Assembly: GCA_001897035.1 (NCBI GenBank)
Contig: MKRS01000215.1
Coordinates: forward strand, 1-13,887
DNA: 13,887 nucleotides
Direction: 5' to 3'
From: Bacteroidales bacterium 45-6
GTDB lineage: Bacteria > Bacteroidota > Bacteroidia > Bacteroidales > Dysgonomonadaceae
Part shown: positions 1 through 7,425 of the stretch, one piece after another
Position numbering within the stretch: position 1 is the stretch's first letter
How the letters are laid out: every line of letters starts with the position of its first letter
Made by a program: the position numbers and the translations under genes
The notes under the pieces: generated by a model
What the model was told of the DNA's origin: nothing
Seen by the model: the letters and a program-made list of their open reading frames with translations, nothing else
Database searches by the model: none

Positions 1-347
1 TGCTTGACAGCATTGGCAAGAAAGTGAAAGTGGCCACTGAGGTGGCGGTAGCCATTGGCCTGACCAACGTGAGCTTCCGTCATGCACGGGCCGAAGAGGA
101 AAAAGGCAAGTTTGACTTTGTGGTAAGCCGAGCCGTAATGCCGTTGGCAGATCTCGTGAAAATAGCCCGCAAGAACATTTCCTCCGATCACAAAAACGCC
201 ATCCCCAACGGACTCATCTGCCTCAAGGGCGGAGAATTGGCTCACGAGGTGCTTCCATTCAAAAATGTGGCCGACATCACGGATTTGAGCGATTGCTTCG
301 AAGGGGAATTTTTCGAGACCAAGAAAGTGGTCTATGTGCAGTTGTAG
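1..347 (+). CDS. rsmG: 16S rRNA (guanine-N7) methyltransferase RsmG, 3' end
   Basis: Partial gene entering from the left edge; the reading frame begins at base 3 and stops at TAG 345-347, giving about 114 C-terminal residues. RsmG (GidB) uses S-adenosylmethionine to methylate N7 of G527 in 16S rRNA. The visible part carries the family's C-terminal landmarks: FRHARAEEEKGKFDFVVSRAVMPL (residues cut here to the recognisable EEEKGKFDFVVSRA core), followed by LICLKGGEL and a terminal FFETKKVVYV strand. These match the Bacteroidetes version of the enzyme closely. The SAM-binding N-terminal half lies outside the window. It is the only plus-strand gene seen, and it converges on the sigma-factor gene with a 23-bp gap; a weak AGTGC/GCACT inverted repeat lies in that gap but has no clear T-tract. 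Confidence 0.93.
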   Translation, partial: LDSIGKKVKVATEVAVAIGLTNVSFRHARAEEEKGKFDFVVSRAVMPLADLVKIARKNISSDHKNAIPNGLICLKGGELAHEVLPFKNVADITDLSDCFEGEFFETKKVVYVQL

Positions 348-370
348 TGCCCATTGTGTGCTGCACTGAT

Positions 371-961
371 TCAAAAAAACAACAAAAAGAGAGACAAATA
401 CTTTCCCATCTCTTTTTTCATTATTTGCATGGACGAAGATAGCTGGTTGTACACTGTCTGCTCTGAAAGGTTCAGTTGCCTGGCAATTTCCGACGCAGGG
501 ACTCCCTGCTCTTTGTTGAGTTCAAATATTTCGCGCTGGCGGGGACTCAATTTTTCCTTCACCCGTGCCAAATGCTGGTTGAACTCGTCAAAGTCCAATT
601 CGCCGTCAGCCGTTTCGTTTGACGCCAGCTTGTCGCTTTCATAAAACAAATAATCTTCAAAAACAGGATCTTTCATTCTCTTGCGATAAATATCTATCAT
701 CTGGTTTTTTGCGATCTTAAAAATGAAAGCCTTGAATGGACGGTCAAGGAGAACAGACTCGCGGTGAATCCAAACTTTTATAAAAGTATCCTGCACAAGT
801 TCGCTCGAAAGGTTTCTGGAACGGGTCATTTCAAAGACAAACCCATAAAGCCTGCCGGCATACAAATCGTACAATTCGTGAAAAGCAACATACGATCCGC
901 TTTTCAACTTTTCCAAAAGGGCTTTTTCGCCATCATCGCCGTTTGTTTGGATTTGCAACAT
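371..961 (-). CDS. ECF RNA polymerase sigma factor, FecI-like (Bacteroidetes type)
   Basis: Sigma-70 family extracytoplasmic-function factor of 196 residues from the chosen start. Region 2 spans roughly residues 22-95 (AFHELYDLYAGRLYGFVF, then LVQDTFIKVW and FKAFIFKIAKNQMIDIYRK). Region 4 spans roughly 128-185 (LSPRQREIFELNKEQGVPASEIA and LSEQTVYNQL), a helix-turn-helix for the -35 element. The hydrophobic tail YLSLFLLFF is typical of the Bacteroidetes FecI-like group. An in-frame ATG at 1042 would add 27 residues, but the start at 961 places region 2 at the usual distance from the N-terminus. These factors are normally paired with a FecR-type anti-sigma gene; none is adjacent, since rsmG lies on one side and a MITE-bearing gene-free stretch on the other. 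Its targets cannot be read from the window. Confidence 0.92.
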   Translation of the reverse strand: MLQIQTNGDDGEKALLEKLKSGSYVAFHELYDLYAGRLYGFVFEMTRSRNLSSELVQDTFIKVWIHRESVLLDRPFKAFIFKIAKNQMIDIYRKRMKDPVFEDYLFYESDKLASNETADGELDFDEFNQHLARVKEKLSPRQREIFELNKEQGVPASEIARQLNLSEQTVYNQLSSSMQIMKKEMGKYLSLFLLFF

Positions 962-1606
962 AGGATAATCGTTGGTTCTTGACAATGTTGTGTTGGATAC
1001 GAGTGTGTTAACAGTTTCTACTTCACAAATAGAACACTCCAAATTGCTGTGGACAATAATCTTCCCTTAAATGGAGGTTAAGTTTGTGCTACCGCCAATC
1101 TACATTCCCGATAGATAATCAAAATATAACTTAACGTGAGTTCGATATAAGCAATTTTGTGCATTTCGCTCTTTTTCCGTAGGAAATACAGCTCGGTAGA
1201 ACAACATTCAAAGCCTTACGCTTGTCACCCTGTAGGGATGATCTGTGAAAAATGGTGCATACCTGCGGCATGGCAACCCTTCTTTTGTTCCCTTTTCTAC
1301 CGAGCGAATATCCCGACGGGATATTTTCTTCTTCTACGGATGAAAGGAGTTCTCCAGAGGCTCTTTTGACTTACTCGTACTACTTTGTGGAACCTCTTTC
1401 ATGACATGCCGTTGCTTCTGTTTCTTAGATCGAGCTCACGTTAACTTATAACAAGCCAAATGTCATTTTGGTTCATCCCTGCGCAGGAAGTTGCACTCAC
1501 CAACAAACGCCAACCTCAGGCAGCGCAAATAAACTTAATCGTCAACGGATACTATTTTCGGACAAGCAAGCCATAAGAATTTACATACTCGTCATCTCTT
1601 GCTGTT
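962..1606. other. Gene-free stretch containing MITE copy 1
   Basis: There is no credible gene here. About half is the MITE-like element at 1133-1442, described separately. The stretch 962-1127 is the upstream region of the sigma-factor gene; I see no clear TAnnTTTG promoter match in it. The stretch 1448-1606 lies downstream of the OmpH-like gene and contains only small palindromes, such as CCTGCGCAGG near 1478 and CCAAA/TTTGG around 1455, with no T-tract terminator. Short open frames here are fortuitous. Confidence 0.6.
1133..1442. mobile_element. MITE-like element, copy 1 (310 bp, 5-bp target duplication AACTT)
   Basis: The element has near-perfect terminal inverted repeats: left end AACGTGAGTTCGATATAAG, right end (reverse complement) AACGTGAGCTCGATCTAAG, 17 of 19 identical. 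It is flanked by direct repeats AACTT at 1128-1132 and 1443-1447, consistent with a 5-bp target-site duplication. It has no transposase-sized reading frame, so it would be non-autonomous. Inside is an 11-bp perfect inverted repeat GCTCGGTAGAA (1191-1201) / TTCTACCGAGC (1295-1305) and a palindrome AATATCCCG-A-CGGGATATT (1307-1325). A second copy at 7075-7397 shares the sequence end to end, about 85-90% identical by eye. It lies between the sigma-factor promoter region and the 3' end of the OmpH-like gene. The transposase that mobilised it is not in the window and I cannot name its family. Confidence 0.87.
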
Positions 1607-2158
1607 TTATGGAATTTTCTTGCTCACAATGCCTACTATCGTGGATGTAATGTCCTTCCCTCGGTTGATGTATGCCACGGCAGGTTTCAGCCGGTCGGCA
1701 ATCCACACATAGTCGAGCTTGTTTAGGGCAGCATACTCCTCTATGGCCGCATTCACCTTGTCCACATAAGGCTGGATGTCTTGTTTATACTGTTTCTCGA
1801 GCAAAGCGTTGTAGCTTGTATATTTGTTGTTCAAGGCTTTTTCTTCCTCCACGAGGATGTTGAGTTTCTCCACATCCAAGGCACTCATCCTCCCCTTGAG
1901 CATCTCCACCGATTCGTTTTGCTTTACGTTGTAGGGGCTGCTCAGTTGATTGAATTTCTGCGTCAACTTCTCCCGTTCGGCCTTGATTTCGTCGGAATAC
2001 ATCTTGGTGAGGCTATCCGCAGCAGCTATCTTCACCTTATAGCCTTTGAGTTGCCTGTAAAGGCTGTCTTGATATACATAAGCACTGTTTTGCCCATAAG
2101 ACCAGGTCATGGTCATCACCAAGAGCAAGAGCATGATTGATTTTTTTTTGATTTGCAT
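1607..2158 (-). CDS. OmpH/Skp-family periplasmic chaperone-like protein
   Basis: Predicted periplasmic protein of 183 residues. Residues 1-22 (MQIKKKSIMLLLLVMTMTWSYG) form a signal peptide: a KKK n-region followed by a hydrophobic core. Residues 24-31 (SAYVYQDSL) match the beta-strand start of the OmpH/Skp family, in which the protein reports its own name-strand and then a long helical hairpin. Residues 38-145 are charged and low in aromatic residues, with coiled-coil character (EIKAEREKLTQKFNQL, VEEEKALNNKYTSYNALLEKQY), corresponding to the tentacle helices. The end (LDYVWIADRLKPAVAYINRGKDIT) is the closing strand module. Skp proteins hold unfolded outer-membrane proteins in the periplasm. 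The ATG at 2158 was preferred over an upstream in-frame ATG at 2203 because it starts exactly at the signal peptide. The gene stands alone behind a hairpin terminator, not in the usual bamA-ompH cluster, so it may be an accessory paralogue. Confidence 0.85.
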   Translation of the reverse strand: MQIKKKSIMLLLLVMTMTWSYGQNSAYVYQDSLYRQLKGYKVKIAAADSLTKMYSDEIKAEREKLTQKFNQLSSPYNVKQNESVEMLKGRMSALDVEKLNILVEEEKALNNKYTSYNALLEKQYKQDIQPYVDKVNAAIEEYAALNKLDYVWIADRLKPAVAYINRGKDITSTIVGIVSKKIP

Positions 2159-2223
2159 TGCTTTTCTTTGATTTAGGTGGTAAGTTATAAAAAAATAGAA
2201 CAATCAACCGCTTCAAGCAGTTG

Positions 2224-2252
2224 GCCGGATTGGATTTTTGCATACATCCGGC
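2224..2252 (-). other. Small hairpin in the leader of the OmpH-like gene
   Basis: GCCGGAT (2224-2230) and ATCCGGC (2246-2252) form a 7-bp perfect inverted repeat around a 15-nt loop, about 65 bp upstream of the OmpH-like start. No T-tract follows on the minus strand, so it is not an obvious terminator. It may be a leader structure or chance. Confidence 0.3.
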
Positions 2253-2266
2253 TTCTCACAACAAGT

Positions 2267-2304
2267 AGCTGTTAGCCGTCAGGTTTCACCCGCGGCTAAC
2301 AGCT
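2267..2304 (-). terminator. Strong hairpin after the T9SS-sorted gene, probable terminator
   Basis: AGCTGTTAGCCG (2267-2278) and CGGCTAACAGCT (2293-2304) form a 12-bp perfect stem with a 14-nt loop. It begins 20 bp after the TAG of the 2325-3401 gene and lies before the OmpH-like gene. The position fits a terminator on the minus strand, but the stem is followed by ACTTGTTGTG instead of a U-run, so it may instead stabilise an mRNA 3' end. Confidence 0.55.
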
Positions 2305-2324
2305 CTTGATTATCAGTCACACCT

Positions 2325-3401
2325 CTATTTGATGAGAAGCTTCATCTGACCTTCCAGCCCGCCATTGGCGTTCACGGCTCTCAGGATGTACATGCCTGGC
2401 GCCACGGGGCCCATGTTCAAGGGGATGGTCTGTTTCCCAGCCTCCACCATCCGCTCGGTGGCAAAAGCCTGCTGACCGGTAGCTCCTGTGAGCGTGAACC
2501 GCACTTTCCCCTTTTGGGAAGCGGTCATCACCACTTGCACGTCGCCTGCCGAAGGGTTGGGATACACGATAAACACATCTTCGTCCGAGTTGATGTCTGC
2601 ATTCTGCGTAGCCTGCGTAGCAGGATCGTACAACGAAGACCTCGTAGTGCACACGCCTCCAATGTAGCAGTCTTGCAACAAGGTGCGCAAATCGCTGGAA
2701 TTGATGGCGCAGAGGTCGCCATTTATGGCATTACTGGTGTCTTCCGACCGTCCATTTGTGAATGTAAGCTTCACGGTAGCGCTGTTCGGGGGATTTATTA
2801 TCGACGACATGTAGTCCGTACCTCCGCTGTTCACGCCAAAGAAACACACCGAATGCAAGAATCCGGATGTTGGGGCATTTAATGAGGTTGTAGGGGCTAC
2901 ATCAAGCCACATGAAGTTGGCTCCAAAGCAAAAGCCGATCTGATAATAGGGTTTTGTGGCTTTTTGGGAAAAATCGAACAACTTGTCAAGCAGCTTGTAA
3001 TCGACGTAGCTGCTGTTCGTGATATACCGCCTTACAATTAAGGTCGAAGAGCTGTACAGCAGCGATATAACATCGTTGGTGCCTACGCTGATTTTGAGCA
3101 ATTGCATATCGGCATCGCTGCTGCCTATGTTTTTCACCATGAAGCGAAGCCAACGCATGTCCCTCGCTGCTGTGGTGGGTTGCAAAAAATAGCTGTATTC
3201 GGATAGATCACTATTGCGAACTTGGCCTGTGTTTTTGATGGAACTTTCAACCACCACTTTATCGATATTTGTGAGGTAAACATGAAAATTATCCGTGACA
3301 AACTGCGCGGATATCGATGCGGCCAGCATCCACAACGCCACAAGAAGCATCGCCGTCTTGTTTTTTTTGCGGCAGGTTTGCCTAATTAGTAAGTGCATCA
3401 T
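2325..3401 (-). CDS. Secreted protein with type IX secretion C-terminal sorting domain
   Basis: Protein of 358 residues. An N-terminal signal peptide is clear: basic RKKNK at 11-15, hydrophobic core at about 17-30, likely cleavage after SISA (residue 32). Residues 33-270 are a domain I do not recognise: rich in Ser/Thr/Asn and aromatic residues, predicted mostly beta. It has several cysteines in the second half (C158, C186, C231, C245, C251) that could form disulfides. Residues 275-358 are a classic Por/T9SS type A sorting domain: YPNPSAGDVQVVM, then an Ig-like strand pattern, NMGPVAPGMYILRAVN and a short basic end MKLLIK. Such domains direct proteins across the outer membrane and are removed on surface attachment. 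Three in-frame ATGs (3401, 3398, 3350) are possible; the outer pair retains the basic n-region. It lies downstream of the large GDPD gene and may be co-transcribed, although a hairpin sits between them. Confidence 0.88.
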   Translation of the reverse strand: MMHLLIRQTCRKKNKTAMLLVALWMLAASISAQFVTDNFHVYLTNIDKVVVESSIKNTGQVRNSDLSEYSYFLQPTTAARDMRWLRFMVKNIGSSDADMQLLKISVGTNDVISLLYSSSTLIVRRYITNSSYVDYKLLDKLFDFSQKATKPYYQIGFCFGANFMWLDVAPTTSLNAPTSGFLHSVCFFGVNSGGTDYMSSIINPPNSATVKLTFTNGRSEDTSNAINGDLCAINSSDLRTLLQDCYIGGVCTTRSSLYDPATQATQNADINSDEDVFIVYPNPSAGDVQVVMTASQKGKVRFTLTGATGQQAFATERMVEAGKQTIPLNMGPVAPGMYILRAVNANGGLEGQMKLLIK

Positions 3402-3441
3402 ATTTGTATGTTTTTTTAGTTTAAAACTATTTTCCCCTCAT

Positions 3442-3489
3442 TTCCGATAGGGTGCGAATGCCAAAGCATTGCGATACACTCTATCGGAA
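3442..3489. other. Extended 48-nt hairpin between the large GDPD and the T9SS-sorted gene
   Basis: TTCCGATAG (3442-3450) and CTATCGGAA (3481-3489) are a perfect 9-bp inverted repeat. Inside, AATGC/GCATT flank the loop CAAA (3462-3465), with CG pairs between, so nearly the whole interval can fold into one long interrupted stem. It starts 28 bp after the stop of the GDPD gene. No U-run follows on the minus strand, so an mRNA-processing or stabilising element, a regulator site or an attenuated terminator are all possible. Confidence 0.5.
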
Positions 3490-3517
3490 CGTTTGGAGAT
3501 TTTTAAAAACCTTGACT

Positions 3518-5425
3518 TCATTTCTGAAGTTCCGTTTTAAGAGAATTCCACACATCGGGGCGGTCGGTGGTTACCAGGAATATCTTGCCATACGGTATTT
3601 TCGACAGCCACAGGAAATCGCCCCGCAGATCGGTGGAGGTATCTTTCATTTTCCAGTCACCCCACCGGTTCACCGTGCCTTTCGTCGAAGCCGGATCTTC
3701 CGAGAATATGCCGCTCCTGCGCCCGGTGGTGGCGTAGATGTAGTGCGGCAAATTCTGGTAGGTGGTCGTCACCCCATTTTTGGTACGGCTAAACGACTGC
3801 AATTGCACATCGCTGGGCGTGAAGAAGTCGGTTTCGAAACAGAGCACCACATCGCCCAGCTTGCTTTGCCATTCATCCACAAAATCACACATTTTCTGAA
3901 TGTCGGGCTGCCCGTTGGTTTTCCACTGGGGGGCATTGCTCACTATCATCGGCGTCCAAAACACGAATTTGGAAACTCTGGGTCCCAGCAATTTTACAAT
4001 GACCTGTGGAAATTTGTAGGTCTTGATCGTAATATTGTTTGTTGCGTTGAGTGCAGTCGCTTTAATAATGGCATTTCTGGTAATGGTGGCCCAACTTGCA
4101 TCTTGAGTCAGTGCAGTTTGAAAATCGCAATTGGCCACACACGTAGTACCTCTCATTTTGGCTTGTTTCTCCTTGATGTCCAACATCAGGAAGTGGTTAT
4201 AGTTCCGCATGTGGAGCGCCAAGTCGTTGTATGGTGTCACCTTGCTGGTAGATAGGCTGCCGTCCCGCAAGCGGACATAATAATCCCGCATTTTTGGCCA
4301 CGTCATTTGGAAAGAGTATAAATATCCAGTATAGGAGGTCAACCGGCTCATCACGTAATCATGCAGGAATACCAGGGTCCCATCAGCAATCTCTGTTAGA
4401 TCCATCTCTATCAGTTTCGAACTGTAGCCTGTAATTGCTTCGGCATCCACTACGGCATCAAATGTGTTTTCTGCTCTACCTCCGCTCAAGGGCTGCCCCC
4501 ATTTGCCGCGATGGCAGGCCACATAAATATTCTCCTTGAAGCCAGTTGCTGTCGGATCCGGTGGATTCCTTATATCTCGGTATATATCACAATAATCAGA
4601 GTTATTGCCCGTGCAAAAGTTGGCAAGATTGGGGCGAGGAGCGTCCACGATGGTCGCATTATTTTCGGTTTTCGGGGTTAAAGCAGGAATACCGGGTATT
4701 TTGGCCGCGGTGAAGCTGACCCCTGTACCACTATACTCCACCTCCACAATCACAGGCAGGCGAGCGGAAATAAATTTCATACACTCGTCGTAATCGCTTG
4801 TGATTTCGTTGTCTCCATGTGGCACATCATACAAGAGTGCCCGTACGTCCGATCTCAATTTACGGACAAAAAGGTTAAACGAAAATAGTCCTCTCATGCA
4901 ATTGGTTCTTGTTCCAAAACCCTTGCGTGAGATCAGCCTAAAGATGTCGTCGGATGCTACGCTTGAAAATTGATTCTCCCCCTTTAAAAGGCTGCTCGGA
5001 CTCACGGTTTTGGTCTCTTTGCCATAGCTGGTCAGAGAAGTGGAACTGAGCGACACTTCGAAGATGCACAAGTCCAGTTTGCCGTCTGCTTTACTCGGGT
5101 CGTATGGCCACATCTTCACGGTTATCTTCCCGCCGGCAGGCACAGTCCCTTTTATTCCGTATGTGGGACTTGAGGTTGTGTAGTATTTCTCTTTTATAGA
5201 GTTTAAAGTCGTAAGGTCGAGCATCACCATATCGTCTATGGTGTAGGCCGAGTTCGTTTTCGGATTAGGAGATGACAGAGTTGTGCTGGATGCGCCGCTC
5301 CACATGAGCAGCAGAAACACCAACACGCTTGCATGCCGAAACCAAGTCGGGAGCCTCTTGTCCGAGAATGCGGAACTTCGTTCGGCCATCTCCCGGGGTT
5401 GTTGTATGTGTTTTATATTTTTCAT
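3518..5425 (-). CDS. Large exported glycerophosphodiester phosphodiesterase (GDPD) with novel N-terminal domain
   Basis: Protein of 635 residues, about twice the length of a simple bacterial GDPD. A signal peptide or membrane anchor lies at about residues 30-46 (ASVLVFLLLMWSGASS) after an unusually long polar N-terminus. Residues 60-290 are a predicted beta-rich domain I do not recognise. From residue 300 the GDPD TIM barrel starts: H305-R-G, E319-N-T, E340-M-D342, H355-D, and LMLDIKEK around 413-420, ending LVTTDRPDVW near 617-626. These are the catalytic His pair and metal-binding Glu/Asp of the family, which hydrolyses glycerophosphodiesters to sn-glycerol 3-phosphate and an alcohol. The barrel segment between H355 and the end is longer than usual. 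No T9SS sorting domain is present, so it is probably periplasmic or membrane-held. It is separate from the GDPD cluster at 11885-13887 but probably part of the same function. An alternative start at residue 13 (5389) is possible. Confidence 0.88.
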   Translation of the reverse strand: MKNIKHIQQPREMAERSSAFSDKRLPTWFRHASVLVFLLLMWSGASSTTLSSPNPKTNSAYTIDDMVMLDLTTLNSIKEKYYTTSSPTYGIKGTVPAGGKITVKMWPYDPSKADGKLDLCIFEVSLSSTSLTSYGKETKTVSPSSLLKGENQFSSVASDDIFRLISRKGFGTRTNCMRGLFSFNLFVRKLRSDVRALLYDVPHGDNEITSDYDECMKFISARLPVIVEVEYSGTGVSFTAAKIPGIPALTPKTENNATIVDAPRPNLANFCTGNNSDYCDIYRDIRNPPDPTATGFKENIYVACHRGKWGQPLSGGRAENTFDAVVDAEAITGYSSKLIEMDLTEIADGTLVFLHDYVMSRLTSYTGYLYSFQMTWPKMRDYYVRLRDGSLSTSKVTPYNDLALHMRNYNHFLMLDIKEKQAKMRGTTCVANCDFQTALTQDASWATITRNAIIKATALNATNNITIKTYKFPQVIVKLLGPRVSKFVFWTPMIVSNAPQWKTNGQPDIQKMCDFVDEWQSKLGDVVLCFETDFFTPSDVQLQSFSRTKNGVTTTYQNLPHYIYATTGRRSGIFSEDPASTKGTVNRWGDWKMKDTSTDLRGDFLWLSKIPYGKIFLVTTDRPDVWNSLKTELQK

Positions 5426-5556
5426 CTTTTGAAAATTTTAAAATTCAAGAATATGAATCGAAAATCGATGCAAGTCCGAATTGCCGCAAGCGAATGCCAG
5501 TTGATTCACCCTACGGAAAGCATAATTGACTCACCGGAATAAATGCCGCATGAAAC

Positions 5557-5588
5557 ATAAGCTTTTGCGCTATCGGCAAAGAGCTTAT
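5557..5588. other. Bulged 12-bp hairpin upstream of the large GDPD gene
   Basis: ATAAGCTTTTGC (5557-5568) pairs with GCAAAGAGCTTAT (5576-5588) with a single bulged base and a 7-nt loop. It lies in the 221-bp gap between the stop of the tail-fibre-like gene (5647) and the start of the large GDPD (5425). There is no U-tract on either strand. It may end or stabilise the upstream transcript, or act in the GDPD leader. Confidence 0.42.
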
Positions 5589-5646
5589 CCTCAATGGCTT
5601 GCACAGGCGATTCGGACTAAGTCTTTCGATATTATAGCCCTGCCTC

Positions 5647-6999
5647 CTATTTCTGAAGGCTGGTTTTCAGCTCTTTCAACTCATTCTTCAACTCATTCAA
5701 CTCGTCAAGCTGTTGTTGTAAGTTGCTTGCTTTTTTCTCCATGGCGATGGCATACACCGTCAGCTCTTCCACCTTGCGCAGCAGGGTGGTATTGAGCTTG
5801 GCCACCGAGTAGCCGTTTTCCTTCACTTCCTTGGCAGAGGGCACTCCATGCAGGTGTCCGTTTTCCGAAACATACTGCTCCACCTCCTTCAGTGTCGGCA
5901 AGTTGTATTCGGGTTCAAACACATCGTCCGCCCATTCAGACACATCCGACAACACGAAATCCGGACTCACAACCCCCTTGTCCACCCACAGGTTGTAGGT
6001 GCCGATGTAGTCTGCATTGACAGTACTACTCTCAATCGTGTTCCAATCGCCAATGTAGGTGGGGCCGGCCACGGTGAGGGCGCAGCCGGGCACATACGTG
6101 TCGGTATTGATAGACACTTTGGTCATTGTGGCAGTGGTGGTGCCCAAGTCGTTGTTGAAGTGGGCGCTGCCTTTTACATCGAGTTGCAGGGAGGTGGTGC
6201 TGGCGTTGTCGGTGCCGACGGTGAGTGCGCACTGAGGTGCAGTGTTTCCGATGCCCACATTACTACCCTTAACTAACATTGTCGGGGTATTATCGGTTTC
6301 CACATTTGCTGTACCCCAAATGCCAATACCTGATGCTGCAGTCCCTCCAATTCGAGCCATGTCCATGCCAGTATTGTTAAATTTAAGTGTGGGGTTACCG
6401 TTCCTTCCACTAAATAGAAACAATTTGCCGGCTACGTCTAACGTTTTTGCTGGTATACTAGTCCCGATACCCACGTTGCCCCATTCGTTGAGGGTCATGA
6501 TATCTCGAGAGGAGCTAATTTCGCAACCCCAAGTACGAAAATAAATTCTAGCTCCATTTCCACAACCAGCAGTTCCGCCTATCACGGCGATTTTCATTCC
6601 GGCAAATCCGTCACCAGTATTACCCGATTTTGATCCGATGAAAAATTCACCGCGTTCGCTAGCGTCACTCATATTTGTGCTAGCATGTTTGGTTAGATAA
6701 ATATTACCAGTAACGTCTAATTTTGCGTAAGGTGTTGTGGTTCCAATGCCCACATTGCCACCATCTTTTTGTAATATTAATCCATAAGGAATACTCCAGT
6801 TCAGGATATTTTTTTGCCCCGTACCTCCATTTACTTTAATATCAAATGCATTGTTCCAATCCCAGTTTGCTGCTATGTTAGCAAAGTAATTTGTCGGCTC
6901 TCCAGTTGTAAGCTTAAGTACCGAATCCGCCATTAGGGCATTTGAAGATAAGCATGTTGCCACTAAGGCAAGTGCCGCTTTGAAAATAGTTTTTTTCAT
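5647..6999 (-). CDS. Exported tail-fibre-like repeat protein with C-terminal coiled coil
   Basis: Protein of 450 residues. The ATG at 6999 begins a clear signal peptide (MKKTIFKAALALVATCLSSN, cleavage probably near ALMA-DS, residue 24-25); a longer frame starting at 7149 would begin inside the MITE and is rejected. The body carries three copies of a phage-fibre-like turn: GNVGIGTTTPYAKLDV (81-96), GNVGIGTSIPAKTLDV (174-189) and SNVGIGNTAPQCALTV (246-261), separated by beta-rich segments. The end, about 350-420 (DVSEWADDVFEPEYNLPTL, EVEQYVSENGHLHGVPSAKE), is the module that closes many Bacteroidetes fibre-like proteins. It is followed by a leucine-heptad coiled coil (LQQQLDELNELKNELKELK), suggesting a trimer. 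Such modules occur in phage fibres and in host surface proteins; no phage gene lies nearby, so a surface or adhesive fibre is more likely. No T9SS domain is seen. MITE copy 2 ends 75 bp upstream. Confidence 0.82.
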   Translation of the reverse strand: MKKTIFKAALALVATCLSSNALMADSVLKLTTGEPTNYFANIAANWDWNNAFDIKVNGGTGQKNILNWSIPYGLILQKDGGNVGIGTTTPYAKLDVTGNIYLTKHASTNMSDASERGEFFIGSKSGNTGDGFAGMKIAVIGGTAGCGNGARIYFRTWGCEISSSRDIMTLNEWGNVGIGTSIPAKTLDVAGKLFLFSGRNGNPTLKFNNTGMDMARIGGTAASGIGIWGTANVETDNTPTMLVKGSNVGIGNTAPQCALTVGTDNASTTSLQLDVKGSAHFNNDLGTTTATMTKVSINTDTYVPGCALTVAGPTYIGDWNTIESSTVNADYIGTYNLWVDKGVVSPDFVLSDVSEWADDVFEPEYNLPTLKEVEQYVSENGHLHGVPSAKEVKENGYSVAKLNTTLLRKVEELTVYAIAMEKKASNLQQQLDELNELKNELKELKTSLQK

Positions 7000-7074
7000 G
7001 ATAATCAATAATTTAAGATTTAAGTAATTCTTTTCACTGAAAAAATGGAAAAGTAGTGTGTAATTCTCTAAAAT

Positions 7075-7397
7075 AACGCGAATTCGATATAAGCAATTTT
7101 TTGCATTTCGCTCTTTTTCCATAGGAAATACAGCCCGGTAGAACAACATTCAAGCCCATGCGCTTATCATCCTGTAGGGATGATCCGTTAATAAGGGTGC
7201 ATACCTGCGGCATGGCATCCTTCTTTTGCCCCCCTTTTCTACCGAGCGAATATCCCGACGGGATATTTTCTTCTTCTACGGATGAAAGGAGTTCTCCAGG
7301 GGCTCTTTTGACTTACTCGTACTACTTCGCGAATCCTCTTTCTAAGTTTGTTTGTATGACATGCGGTTGCTCCTATTTCTTAGATCGAACCCACGTT
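7075..7397. mobile_element. MITE-like element, copy 2 (323 bp, 5-bp target duplication AAAAT)
   Basis: This is a second copy of the element at 1133-1442, in the same orientation. Ends: left AACGCGAATTCGATATAAG, right (reverse complement) AACGTGGGTTCGATCTAAG. Direct repeats AAAAT at 7070-7074 and 7398-7402 form the target-site duplication and differ from those of copy 1, so the two insertions were independent. The 13-bp length difference is accounted for by one extra segment near 7343-7355. Internal inverted repeats are kept (7133-7143 / 7237-7247, one mismatch; palindrome around 7249-7267). No transposase is encoded. It lies directly upstream of the tail-fibre-like gene and may have separated it from its original promoter or supplied part of a new one. 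Confidence 0.87.
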
Positions 7398-7425
7398 AAA
7401 ATAGTGTTTTTCACATTAAGGATTC

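Noticed and set aside
348..370. Terminator between rsmG and the sigma-factor gene
   Set aside because: Only a 5-bp AGTGC/GCACT stem is present, with no T-run on the 3' side of either transcript.
1157..1369. Short open frame inside MITE copy 1
   Set aside because: The frame is not kept in copy 2 over its whole length and the sequence is explained by the element's inverted repeats.
3452..4255. A 267-codon plus-strand open frame
   Set aside because: It lies wholly opposite the C-terminal part and 3' flank of the large GDPD gene, has no recognisable domain, and the GDPD motifs on the other strand are unmistakable.
5647..6999. Prophage
   Set aside because: Only a fibre-like protein is present; no other phage structural, lysis or integrase gene is in the window, and the protein has a bacterial signal peptide.
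7000..7149. Fifty extra N-terminal codons on the tail-fibre-like gene
   Set aside because: They run into MITE copy 2 and place a poor sequence ahead of a textbook signal peptide starting at 6999.
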